DNA of 30,033 nt, taken from the NCBI GenBank assembly GCA_035293045.1, contig DATDOY010000076.1, forward strand, positions 1 through 30,033, given 5' to 3'. Shown piece after piece: positions 1 to 7,517 of the stretch (positions within the stretch are counted from its first letter, which is position 1; every line of letters starts with the position of its first letter). A model generated the notes under the pieces. The model ran no database searches and had not been told where the DNA came from. It worked only from the letters and a program-made list of their open reading frames with translations. The DNA is from DATDOY01 sp035293045. GTDB taxonomy: Bacteria > Actinomycetota > Acidimicrobiia > IMCC26256 > JACPCJ01. A program made the translations under genes and the position numbers.

Positions 1-22
1 AGCCGCCGGAGAACCCACTTGG

Positions 23-94
23 AGGCGGCGACGGGAATCGAACCCGTGTGTGCGGTTTTGCAGACCGCTGCCTGCGCCACTCGGCTACGCCGCC
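23..94 (-). tRNA. tRNA-Cys (anticodon GCA)
   Basis: Read on the minus strand, this folds as a full cloverleaf. The acceptor stem pairs GGCGGCG (94-88) with CGCCGCC (30-24), the anticodon loop reads CTGCAAA (anticodon GCA), and the T arm carries GGTTCGATTCC. The discriminator base is U, the known identity base of tRNA-Cys. The 3' CCA is not encoded. There is no long variable arm. Confidence 0.95.
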
Positions 95-104
95 ACGACG
101 CTGC

Positions 105-153
105 CTTCTCGAGCAAGTTTCCCACCCCTCAGGTGGACTACTCGCTCGAGAAG
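105..153 (-). terminator. Nested inverted repeat, candidate terminator of the VOC gene
   Basis: CTTCTCGAGC (105-114) and GCTCGAGAAG (144-153) form a perfect 10-bp inverted repeat. Between them CCACC (122-126) and GGTGG (132-136) can form an inner hairpin. It begins 36 nt beyond the stop codon of the minus-strand VOC gene and ends 11 nt before the tRNA-Cys gene, so it fits a terminator between the two. There is no T-tract, and the 29-nt spacer makes the outer stem less certain. Confidence 0.4.
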
Positions 154-188
154 CGGCCGGGCGTCAGGTTAGGTGGTGTGCGACCGGC

Positions 189-716
189 TCAGCGGACCGG
201 CTTGTGGAACTGCACCTCGGGCTCCTTGTCGAGCGCCGGGCTCGGATCGAGTCGACGGCGTTCCGCTTCGGCCCGGTCGTCCTCGGTGAACTCGCGCGTC
301 GTGCAGCAGAACTCGACAAGGATCCCGTTCGGATCGACCGAGTAGATCGACCGGCACCAGCCGTGGTCGATCTCCGTCACCGTCTCCCCTTGATCGAGCA
401 TCCGCTGCCTCTTGGCGTCGAGGTCACCGAGGTCACTCGCCGCGAACGCCAGGTGATTCACCCACGTGGGGAGGCCGAGACCGCTCGAGATCGACGGCGA
501 ACTCCAGCCCGATCCGATGCTGTCGTCGTGGAGGTCCCAGAAGGCGATCATCCCGCCGCCGCCGGTGTCGTAGAACAGATGCTTTGCCCACCCGCCCGTG
601 CCGTCGGGGGTTCCCGTCGTCTCCACCTTGACCAGGCGAAACCCCATCACCTCGGTGTAGAAGCGGTGCGTCGCCTCGGCGTCCTTCGTTGCTATCGCCA
701 CATGATGCAGACCCAT
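189..716 (-). CDS. VOC family protein (glyoxalase/dioxygenase fold)
   Basis: A 175-residue single-domain vicinal oxygen chelate protein. The N-terminal GLHHVAIATKD strand, FYTEVMGF helix, central NHLAF and late GILVEF strand are the usual landmarks of the paired beta-alpha-beta-beta-beta modules. The histidines near residues 4-5, the His in NHLAF and the Glu in GILVEF are the probable metal ligands. Family members include glyoxalase I, extradiol dioxygenases and many proteins of unknown substrate; the substrate cannot be named here. The frame is open upstream to 818, but the conserved fold begins at the ATG at 716, which leaves a 100-bp divergent intergenic region with the next gene. No clear Shine-Dalgarno precedes this ATG, so leaderless translation is possible. 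Confidence 0.85.
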   Translation of the reverse strand: MGLHHVAIATKDAEATHRFYTEVMGFRLVKVETTGTPDGTGGWAKHLFYDTGGGGMIAFWDLHDDSIGSGWSSPSISSGLGLPTWVNHLAFAASDLGDLDAKRQRMLDQGETVTEIDHGWCRSIYSVDPNGILVEFCCTTREFTEDDRAEAERRRLDPSPALDKEPEVQFHKPVR

Positions 717-816
717 CCCGGCGAGCGTAGGCCGCCAGGGCGCGAGCCGCCGAGGGCGAGCGTGCGGAGCCGCGAGCCCGGGGAGGGGAGCATCGCGCAA
801 CGTAGGGTGCCGCTCC

Positions 817-2031
817 ATGGGAATCGGCCATTACGACAATCCGTACCTCGTCGCCGAGTGGCATCGCGACCTGCCGAGCGGCGCCACCTGCGAGCCCCTT
901 CGCTTCCTCCCGCCCGATGGCGCCATGGCCGCGGGGTGGCTCTACGCCAGAGGCGGGGAGGACACGGTCGCGATCCTCGCTCATCCGCGTGCCGACTTTT
1001 CCCGTCACTACGCGGTTCCCGGCCTCGTGGACGCCGGATTCGCCGTCCTCACCCTGAACACCCGCTTCGGCGGCAACGAGATGAGCATCATTCACGAGGC
1101 CTGCGCGGTCGACCTTGGGACTGCGGTCGGGGAAATGCGCAAGCGCTTCGACCGGGTCGTGCTCATCGGAAACTCCGGCGGCGGGTCGCTGATGACCTTC
1201 TACCTCCACCAAGCCCTCGCCCCCGCCGGCGAACGCTTGACCCAAACCCCGGCGGGTCAGCGGTACGACCTCAACGCCTTCGACCTTCCGCCCGCCGACC
1301 TCATGGTGTACCTCGCCGCCCATCCGGGTGAGGGCCACTACCTGCTGCACGCCATCGACCCGTCGGTCACCGACGAGTCGGACCCCCTCTCGTGTGATGC
1401 CGACGTCGACATGTACAACGCGGCGAACGGGTTCGCCGAACCGCCGACGGAGAGTCGCTACGACCCTGAGTTCCTCGACCGTTATCGGGCGGCCCAGAGG
1501 GACCGCATCGGTCGTCTCGACGAGACGGCTCGCGCCGAAGTGGAGCGACGCCGCGCGTCCCGTGCCGATTGGTCGGCGACCGCGGACGCCGCGGACCGCC
1601 GCGCGTCGATCGCCACGCGACTCCTGACCATCTACCGGACCGACGCGGACCCGAGGTTCACCGATCTCTCGCTTGATCCGTCGACGCGCACCTACGGGTC
1701 GCTCTGGGGCACCCGGCCCGACTGGATCAACTACGGGATCGTTGGCTTCTCGAGGGTCATGAGCCCCGAGGCGTGGCTCTCCACCTGGTCGGGGCTCTCA
1801 TCGAACGCCGAGATAGTCGAGACCGGGGCGCGGATGACCCTTCCGTGCCTCCACGTCTCCTACACCGGCGACCACTGCATCTTCCCGAGCGACGCGGACC
1901 TCATTTGCCGATCGCTCGCCACACCCGACCTCACGCGCGTCGCAATCGACGCAAACCACTACGGATTTCCCGTCGAGAGCGGACGCGATCCCGCCATCGA
2001 GACGATCGTGGGGTGGCTCCGGGACCGCTAA
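817..2031 (+). CDS. alpha/beta hydrolase family protein
   Basis: A 404-residue soluble protein with an alpha/beta-hydrolase core. The nucleophile elbow is GNSGGG, with Ser120 as the likely catalytic serine. C-terminal YTGDHCIFPSD (Asp352 or Asp359) and DANHYGF (His381) supply plausible acid and histidine residues. The early VAILAHPRADFSRHY stretch, with His56-Pro, matches the oxyanion-side loop seen in this fold. A long helical insertion (about 190-300, rich in Arg and Glu) would form a lid. No signal peptide is seen, so it is probably cytoplasmic. It is divergent from the VOC gene and may share that 100-bp control region. The substrate is unknown; esterase, thioesterase or C-C hydrolase activity would all fit. 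Confidence 0.8.
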   Translation: MGIGHYDNPYLVAEWHRDLPSGATCEPLRFLPPDGAMAAGWLYARGGEDTVAILAHPRADFSRHYAVPGLVDAGFAVLTLNTRFGGNEMSIIHEACAVDLGTAVGEMRKRFDRVVLIGNSGGGSLMTFYLHQALAPAGERLTQTPAGQRYDLNAFDLPPADLMVYLAAHPGEGHYLLHAIDPSVTDESDPLSCDADVDMYNAANGFAEPPTESRYDPEFLDRYRAAQRDRIGRLDETARAEVERRRASRADWSATADAADRRASIATRLLTIYRTDADPRFTDLSLDPSTRTYGSLWGTRPDWINYGIVGFSRVMSPEAWLSTWSGLSSNAEIVETGARMTLPCLHVSYTGDHCIFPSDADLICRSLATPDLTRVAIDANHYGFPVESGRDPAIETIVGWLRDR

Positions 2032-2200
2032 ACAGTTCATAGCCCGGTTGTGCCGTGCAAACAGGATTCCATCGGACAACTCTCACGGGTCACTGGTCCA
2101 CATTCGGCCACTACCTCGCGCTCACCGCCTGCTTCGCGCCACAGTTTGTGGTCGTCTCACGTCGATCTCGAATGACGTGGGAGGGAAATCCTTGGGGTCT

Positions 2201-3799
2201 GTGGACATCGCGAGCATCACATCGGCCGTGCCGACGACAGTGCGACGCCACCGCGCGACGGCACGCCCGGCGCAACCGGAGCCGTACGTCGGGGCTGATC
2301 GCCGCGGCCTCGCCCTCACGCGCGACGCCGTCGAGACCCGCGTCCTTGTCCCGATGCTCGTGCTCCTCGCGGCGGTCTGGGTGACGACAGAGGTCGCCAT
2401 CCTCAGCGGTCGCACCGCCGTCTCGATCGACGTCGACGGTCTCGACCAGGTGCTCGACGCAGCCGTCGTCGCACTCGCCGCCGTCGTCGCACTGCTCGCC
2501 TTCGTCCGCTGGCGCCTGACGGGAGAGGCCCGCCCGTTGTTTCTCGCCGCCGGCGCCGTGGCCTTTGGTCCCGTCGCCGTCGGCCTCGGCGAACTCGTTC
2601 CGGTCGTCGCCGGAGACAACCAGACCGCCCTCGCAGCCATGGGTTTCGCGGGTCGCTTCTTTGGCGGCCTTGCGTTCATCGCTGCCGCCCTGTGGCCCGA
2701 AGTCGATGCGCGACTGGCGCCACGCTGGGTACTCGGCGCCGCACCCGCTCTCGCCGCGGCGACCGGCGCGGCGATGCTCGGGTTTGCGGGCGAAAGCACG
2801 GCGCTCAGTGGTCCGGCCGCCGGACTGGCCCTGGCCGCCACCATGGCCATCGCCGCCGGCCTTCACGCTCGCGCCTCTCGCTTTTTCGACCGAGCGTCGC
2901 ATGAAACCGTCGCCGTCGCCGTCGCCGCCCTCGCGCTTGCCGAGCTGGCGACGTCCCAAGTCGCTGCCCCGTTCGCGTCCCGCGCACCGCTCCTCGGCGC
3001 CGGTGTCCTCTGTGCCGCGGGATTCGCTCTCCTCGTTACACGAGGCCTCCGCGACCTCGAGATCGCATTCGTCACTCAGCGGGCGCGGCTCCTCGAAACC
3101 GAGATCGGCATGGAGGCCGAGGCGGCCCGTCGCCGCGCCCAGGAAATGGCCCACCAAGAACGCGCCCACGACGCACGGAACTCGCTCCTTGCCATCGAGG
3201 GTGCCTCGGTCACCCTCGAGCGATATCGCGATCGGCTCGCACCGGAGCGCCGCAGTCAGCTCGCCGAGGCCATGACCGACGAGATTGCCCGGCTGCAGCA
3301 TCTGATCAGCGGACAAGGAAGTGAGGCCGACTCCTTCGACGTCGGCGAACTGCTTGAGCCGGTCGTCGCGGCCGAAGCAGCGCGAGGTCTCGTCCTCGAC
3401 GTCGACCTTCCCGCCGGGCTCACGGCGTACGGGCGTGCCGCCGAGACCGTCGAAGTGATCCGAAATCTCGTGAACAACGCCCGGAACTACGCGCCAGGGT
3501 CGCCCGTCATGATCCGAGCCGACAAGGACGGCGTCTGGACCACGATCTACGTAGAGGACCGCGGTCAGGGAATCGAGCGAACCGAGCGCGAACGCATCTT
3601 CGAGCGCGGGCACCGCGGCCACGCGTCGCCCGGGACCGTTGGCAGCGGCCTCGGCCTCTTCATCAGCCGACGGCTCATGCAGGACCAGGGCGGCGACGTA
3701 TGGGCCGAGAGTCGCGACGGCGGCGGCGCCTCGTTCGGGCTTTGCCTCCCCACGTGCGCCGGTGACCTCGAGAACGAGACGAGCCCAAGGCCATCATGA
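2201..3799 (+). CDS. Membrane sensor histidine kinase
   Basis: A 532-residue two-component sensor if started at the GTG at 2201. The frame is open back to 2048, but those 51 codons do not look like kinase sequence. Several hydrophobic segments (about residues 48-280) form a multi-helix membrane sensor region with little extracytoplasmic sequence. A charged coiled-coil linker leads to the dimerisation/phosphorylation helix ERAHDARNSL, with His323 as the phosphoacceptor. The ATPase domain shows an N box (IRNLVNNARNY), a G1 box (VEDRGQGI), an F-like ERIFERGH segment and a G2 box (GSGLGLFISRR). Its stop overlaps the response regulator start by 4 nt, so they are a coupled pair. Position in front of the flp genes suggests it controls the pilus locus, but that is inference. 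Confidence 0.9.
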   Translation: MDIASITSAVPTTVRRHRATARPAQPEPYVGADRRGLALTRDAVETRVLVPMLVLLAAVWVTTEVAILSGRTAVSIDVDGLDQVLDAAVVALAAVVALLAFVRWRLTGEARPLFLAAGAVAFGPVAVGLGELVPVVAGDNQTALAAMGFAGRFFGGLAFIAAALWPEVDARLAPRWVLGAAPALAAATGAAMLGFAGESTALSGPAAGLALAATMAIAAGLHARASRFFDRASHETVAVAVAALALAELATSQVAAPFASRAPLLGAGVLCAAGFALLVTRGLRDLEIAFVTQRARLLETEIGMEAEAARRRAQEMAHQERAHDARNSLLAIEGASVTLERYRDRLAPERRSQLAEAMTDEIARLQHLISGQGSEADSFDVGELLEPVVAAEAARGLVLDVDLPAGLTAYGRAAETVEVIRNLVNNARNYAPGSPVMIRADKDGVWTTIYVEDRGQGIERTERERIFERGHRGHASPGTVGSGLGLFISRRLMQDQGGDVWAESRDGGGASFGLCLPTCAGDLENETSPRPS

Positions 3800-4473
3800 G
3801 CGAGCGTCTGCGAGTCCTCATCGTCGACGACCACCAGCTCATCGCCCAAGGGGTGGCGACAGCCCTCGACGGAGAGGGCATCGAAGCCCGGGTCGCCATC
3901 GGTCCGACCAGGGATGACGTGCTCGAGGCGGCGAGGGAAGCCGAGCCCCACGTTGTGCTCCTCGACCTCCAGATCGGCGGCGAGATCGGCAGCGGCCTCG
4001 ACCTGATCCGACCGCTGTCCGAACTCGGGGCCTCGGTGATTGTCCTGACGGGCGTCACCGATGAGGCCGCCCTGGCCGAGTGCCTGGAGGCCGGCGCCTT
4101 TGGCCTCGCCCGAAAGAGCGAGCCCTTCGAACAGCTCGTCGCCAAGGTCATCGCCGCCTCCCGCGGCGAGACCGTGACGCCGGCCCACGAGCGGTTCGCG
4201 CTCATCGACCATCTGCGAACTCGACGTGCGGAAGACCGCGAGCGGTTCGCTCCGTTCGCCCGCCTCACGGCGCGCGAGACCGAGGTGCTCGCCGGAATCA
4301 TCGACGGCAAACAGGCCGAGGTGATCGCTCGGGATGCCTTTGTCTCGGTGGCGACAGTGCGGAGTCAGATCCGGTCGGTCCTCCGAAAGCTCGATGTGAA
4401 TTCCCAGCTCGCTGCCGCTGCTCTAGCACGGGAGGTCGGCTGGAACCCCGCACGCGATTCCGTCGGGGTGTGA
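3796..4473 (+). CDS. LuxR/NarL-type response regulator
   Basis: A 225-residue response regulator. The receiver domain (about 1-120) has the acidic pair Asp11-Asp12, phosphoacceptor Asp57 in VVLLDLQ, Thr85 in VLTG and Lys107 in ARKSEP. The output domain (about 155-215) is a LuxR-type helix-turn-helix with the LTARETEVLAGI start and VSVATVRSQIRSVLRKLDV recognition region. It would bind DNA after phosphorylation by the kinase whose stop codon it overlaps (ATGA). The first pilin gene begins 38 nt after its stop codon with the same orientation, so the pair could be co-transcribed with, or regulate, the pilus genes. Confidence 0.92.
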   Translation: MSERLRVLIVDDHQLIAQGVATALDGEGIEARVAIGPTRDDVLEAAREAEPHVVLLDLQIGGEIGSGLDLIRPLSELGASVIVLTGVTDEAALAECLEAGAFGLARKSEPFEQLVAKVIAASRGETVTPAHERFALIDHLRTRRAEDRERFAPFARLTARETEVLAGIIDGKQAEVIARDAFVSVATVRSQIRSVLRKLDVNSQLAAAALAREVGWNPARDSVGV

Positions 4474-4511
4474 TGTCTCGTCCGACAATGCCCACCGAGA
4501 GGATTCCTACG

Positions 4512-4667
4512 ATGTGTCCACCGCACGCCAGATTCGCCGACGAACGCGGCGCCACCGCCGTCGAGTACGCCATCATGGCTTCACTCATCGCCGCGGTCAT
4601 TGTCATCGCTGTGGGCGCTCTCGGCGTGAACGTCACCGAGCTGTTCGCCGCCGTGCCAAGGTTCTGA
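4512..4667 (+). CDS. flp: Flp/Fap-type pilin (first copy)
   Basis: A 51-residue Flp-family prepilin. A short charged leader ends in ERG, followed by ATAVEYAIM and a hydrophobic helix rich in Ala, Val and Ile. The G|AxxxEY pattern is the type IVb pilin site cut by a TadV/CpaA prepilin peptidase, giving a mature pilin of about 38 residues. In-frame ATGs also occur at 4473 and 4488. The ATG at 4512 is chosen because GAGAGGA (4497-4503) lies 8 nt ahead of it. The gene follows the response regulator by 38 nt, and a 13-bp hairpin closes it downstream. Short C-terminus: VPRF. Confidence 0.88.
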   Translation: MCPPHARFADERGATAVEYAIMASLIAAVIVIAVGALGVNVTELFAAVPRF

Positions 4668-4698
4668 TCCACCGCACGCGCACGCCTGCATGACCTCC

Positions 4699-4729
4699 AT
4701 GACCTCCGGGGTCGCCCCCCGGAGGTCAT
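4699..4729 (+). terminator. Hairpin after first pilin gene
   Basis: ATGACCTCCGGGG (4699-4711) and CCCCGGAGGTCAT (4717-4729) form a perfect 13-bp stem with a 5-nt loop, 31 nt after the flp stop. It has no U-tract, as is common for actinobacterial terminators. It may end transcription or protect the pilin mRNA 3' end. Confidence 0.65.
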
Positions 4730-4885
4730 TCGCGTCGGGATTCCTCCGCGTCGATTCACCAATCTTGGCGATGGAACATCGTGCTTCGAGGCGCACCATC
4801 ACCGAAGTGCTCCACAGAAGGAGTCACAACCGGGCTCCGGTGGAGCCGGGCACCGGTCGATGGTCAACCGCCAGGAGGCACCCCA

Positions 4886-5071
4886 ATGTTCGAGTTCATC
4901 ACTCGCCAGTACCTCGCCCTCACCTCGTACCTGCAGGACCGCGAAGAGGGCGCCACCGCCGTTGAGTACGGAATCATGGTTGCGCTGATCGCGGCCGTGA
5001 TCGTCGGCGTGGTCACCACGGTCGGCACCGACGTCAAGAGCGCGTTCCAGAAGGTCGTCGACGCCATCTAA
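4886..5071 (+). CDS. flp: Flp/Fap-type pilin (second copy)
   Basis: A 61-residue Flp-family prepilin with a longer N-terminal leader than the first copy. The processing region reads REEGATAVEYGIM, followed by a hydrophobic helix with VALIAAVIVGVV and a polar C-terminus ending KVVDAI. This matches the common actinobacterial Flp form closely and is the better candidate for the major pilin. The ATG at 4886 is set by an AGGAGG (4873-4878) 7 nt upstream; a longer in-frame start at 4781 has no such support. A small hairpin (GGCTCC 4833-4838 with GGAGCC 4842-4847) lies in the leader. A 14-bp hairpin follows the gene. Confidence 0.93.
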   Translation: MFEFITRQYLALTSYLQDREEGATAVEYGIMVALIAAVIVGVVTTVGTDVKSAFQKVVDAI

Positions 5072-5093
5072 TCCGTCGACCTGTTGTTCACCC

Positions 5094-5125
5094 GAAACGG
5101 CAGCCCCACTTGGGGCTGCCGTTTC
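5094..5125 (+). terminator. Strong hairpin after second pilin gene
   Basis: GAAACGGCAGCCCC (5094-5107) and GGGGCTGCCGTTTC (5112-5125) form a perfect 14-bp stem with loop ACTT, starting 22 nt after the flp stop and 17 nt before the tadE start. It probably terminates most pilin transcripts, letting only some read through to the assembly genes. Confidence 0.8.
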
Positions 5126-5142
5126 CAGGACGGGAGCGCACC

Positions 5143-5583
5143 ATGGCGTCAGCACGCACCAAGGAACATCAATCCGTTCAGGCCCCCCCCACCGCCGGCA
5201 GCCGCCCGCACCTCGCCCGCCGAGGGATCAGGGGCGATCGCGGCGCCGTGGCCGTCGAATTCGCACTGGTACTCCCCGTCCTGGTTCTCCTCCTCTTCGG
5301 CATCATCGAGTTCGGCCGGGGCTACAACGCACAGATCTCGCTCCAAGGCGCAGTGCGGGAGGGAGCTCGCGCTCTGGCCATCGGCAACGGAGACCCGGTC
5401 GCCGCGGTCGAGTCTGCTGCACCGTCATTGTCCGGCATCGCGGTGACGACGTCCGGCGCACCCTGCGCCGCGGGCACCACGGCCTCGGTCACCGCCAGCT
5501 ACCCCTTCACCTACAACGTTCCGCTGTTCGGTACCGCCACCAAGACACTCACGGCGACAGGGGTCATGCGATGTGGCGGCTAA
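5143..5583 (+). CDS. tadE: TadE-like pseudopilin
   Basis: A 146-residue TadE-family minor pilin. After a basic leader, RGAVAVEFALVLPVLVLLL (Gly34 onward) carries the prepilin-like cleavage site with the conserved Glu-Phe and a hydrophobic helix. FGRGYNAQISLQGAVREGAR is the usual TadE continuation. The C-terminal half, with two cysteines (in APCAAG and MRCGG), would be outside the membrane. The ATG at 5143 has GGGAG (5132-5136) 6 nt upstream; an ATG at 5110 falls inside the preceding hairpin and is unlikely. It overlaps the next gene by 13 nt, so the two are co-translated. It is thought to act as an assembly or minor component of Flp pili. Confidence 0.9.
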   Translation: MASARTKEHQSVQAPPTAGSRPHLARRGIRGDRGAVAVEFALVLPVLVLLLFGIIEFGRGYNAQISLQGAVREGARALAIGNGDPVAAVESAAPSLSGIAVTTSGAPCAAGTTASVTASYPFTYNVPLFGTATKTLTATGVMRCGG

Positions 5584-6596
5584 GGGACGAGACCCTCGAC
5601 GAACGCGGCGTTGTCGCGATCATCGTGGCGCTGCTCTTGACGGTGCTCTGCGGCATCGCGGCGTTCGTCGTTGACGCGGCCGCCGTCTACGCCGAACGCC
5701 GCGAGCTGCAGAACGGCGCCGACGCGGGAGCGCTGGCGGTCGCGCAGGACTGCGCCATGGGCGACTGCGGCAGCTACACGTCCACGGCCGCCGGTCTCGC
5801 CGACGCCAACTCGGAGGACGGTGCATCGAACGTCGACGACGTGACGATCGACCTTGCCGCCCGCACGGCCCGGGTGTCCACGAGCACCAACGACCCCGAA
5901 GGCGGCACCGAGGTGCCATTCCGTTTCGCACCTGTCTTCGGCATCGGCGGCGAGAACGTCGACGCCTCCGCCACCGCGCAATGGGGACCGCTGTCACACG
6001 GGGCGGGGCTTCCCCTCGCCATCTCGATGTGCGAGTGGGAGCGCATGGTCGGCGATCTCACGGACCTGCCGTCGGCGACACTGACCATCGCCTTCCATGA
6101 CGGCAACAACGCCGAGCCCTGCAACGGCCCCGCCGGCCAGGACATTCCGGGCGGCTTCGGCTGGCTCGACGAGTCCGGCTGCGCCACCGACATCACCGTC
6201 GACGGCGGAGGCACGACGGCGAGTTCCAACACCGGTGCCTCGGTTCCCGCCGGCTGCTCGCTGGCCGACTTCCCGCTGGGCACGCCCATCCTCTTTCCGA
6301 TCTTCGACGACGCCGACGGCATCGGCACGAACGGCACGTTCCACGTCGTCGGTTGGGCCGCCCTCGAGCTGAGTGCATACAAGCTCGCGCCGGGCAACCA
6401 GTGGACCGCCGGTTCACCCACCTGCCCAACCGCGCCGACCCCGGCACCGGGGGGAGGCGGCAATGCGGCCGCTGGCGGCGGGAGCGATTCCGTGTGCCTC
6501 ATCGGCCGATTCGTCAGTTACTTCGAGGCCGACGGCCAAGTCGGCGGCACCGGACTTCCCAACTTTGGCGTCCAGACCGCGGAGCTCATCGCATGA
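5571..6596 (+). CDS. TadG-like pilus assembly protein
   Basis: A 341-residue protein with the TadG-like N-terminal domain: DERGVVAIIVALLL, a hydrophobic helix, then VDAAAVYAERRELQNGADAGALA, the typical motif just outside the membrane. The remainder is a secreted domain rich in Gly, Thr and Asp. It has many cysteines (CAMGDC, CEWERM, CNGPAGQ, CATD, CSLAD, CPTAP, CLIGR), so disulfide bonding is likely. A Pro/Gly-rich stretch (about 285-302) resembles a linker. Unlike Gram-negative TadG, no von Willebrand A domain is present here; that domain instead appears fused to TadB in this locus. It overlaps tadE by 13 nt. Confidence 0.82.
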   Translation: MWRLRDETLDERGVVAIIVALLLTVLCGIAAFVVDAAAVYAERRELQNGADAGALAVAQDCAMGDCGSYTSTAAGLADANSEDGASNVDDVTIDLAARTARVSTSTNDPEGGTEVPFRFAPVFGIGGENVDASATAQWGPLSHGAGLPLAISMCEWERMVGDLTDLPSATLTIAFHDGNNAEPCNGPAGQDIPGGFGWLDESGCATDITVDGGGTTASSNTGASVPAGCSLADFPLGTPILFPIFDDADGIGTNGTFHVVGWAALELSAYKLAPGNQWTAGSPTCPTAPTPAPGGGGNAAAGGGSDSVCLIGRFVSYFEADGQVGGTGLPNFGVQTAELIA

Positions 6597-6710
6597 CGAG
6601 CCCTCATCACGAAATCCAGCACCACATCCACCACGACATTCCGTGACCACCCATCAGCCCGTCCGATCGCCGACTTCGGCACCACACAGCACAGAACCCC
6701 AGGAGGAATC

Positions 6711-7484
6711 ATGAAGCGCAGAATCATCGGCGTCGCCACCGCCCTCGCCCTCGCCGCAACCGGGACCCTCGTCCTCGTGGCCTATGTGGGCACCGCGGAG
6801 GACCGCGCTCTCGCAGGCGAGCGCACGGTCGACGTGCTCGTCGCGGCCAAGGCGATCGAGAAGGGCACGCCGGCCGACGAGCTGGGCGCTTTCGTCAAGA
6901 CCGAGCAGGTGCCCGCCAAGGTACGGGTCAAGGATGCCGTCTCCGATCTCGACGCCCTCGGCGACCAGGTTGCCTCGGTCAGTCTCAGCCCGGGCGAGCA
7001 ACTCACGACCGGTCGATTCGTCGACGCCGCCGACATGACACTGACCGGCGCCACCGAGGTGCCGGACGGTCTCCTCCAGGTGACGCTGGCGCTGTCCCCG
7101 GAGCGTGCGGTCGGCGGTCTCATCGAGCCCGGTTCGACCGTCGCCGTCGTCGCGTCGTTCCAGCCCTTCGCTCTCTCGAGCGACGCGCCGATCGAACTCG
7201 ACGGCATCACGCTCCCGGCGGGCGGCAACTCGCCCAACGCCACCCACATCGTGCAGCACAAGGCGCTCGTGACAGCCGTCCAGCAGTCCGACGTCGCGGC
7301 GAGCAATAACGAGGACGCCAACCAGGCCCCCGAAGGCAACCTGTACGTGACCCTCGCCCTGACGGGGCCCGAGGTGGAGACCGTCATCTTTGCCGCCGAG
7401 CACGGAACCCTCTGGCTCGCATTCCAGCCCAAGGACGCGCCAACCGACGACCACGTCGTCACCCGCGCCAACGTCTACCAGTAG
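6711..7484 (+). CDS. cpaB: Flp pilus assembly protein CpaB/RcpC
   Basis: A 257-residue CpaB/RcpC-family protein. An N-terminal membrane anchor (about residues 5-26) is followed by a SAF-type domain beginning VDVLVAAKAIEKGTP. A second region (about 120-245, ERAVGGLIEPGSTVAVVASF) matches the RcpC-like domain. In diderm bacteria RcpC works with the outer-membrane secretin. No secretin is present here, so the protein presumably acts at the outer face of the membrane or cell wall in a different way. AGGAGG (6701-6706) lies 4 nt upstream of the ATG. It follows the TadG-like gene after 114 nt. Confidence 0.88.
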   Translation: MKRRIIGVATALALAATGTLVLVAYVGTAEDRALAGERTVDVLVAAKAIEKGTPADELGAFVKTEQVPAKVRVKDAVSDLDALGDQVASVSLSPGEQLTTGRFVDAADMTLTGATEVPDGLLQVTLALSPERAVGGLIEPGSTVAVVASFQPFALSSDAPIELDGITLPAGGNSPNATHIVQHKALVTAVQQSDVAASNNEDANQAPEGNLYVTLALTGPEVETVIFAAEHGTLWLAFQPKDAPTDDHVVTRANVYQ

Positions 7485-7517
7485 CCGAAGACGCGACGAC
7501 AACGGAGTGATGCACTC

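Noticed and set aside
2111..3622. 503-codon minus-strand frame opposite the histidine kinase
   Set aside because: Low-complexity Asp/Gly/Arg translation with no domain; the kinase frame is certain.
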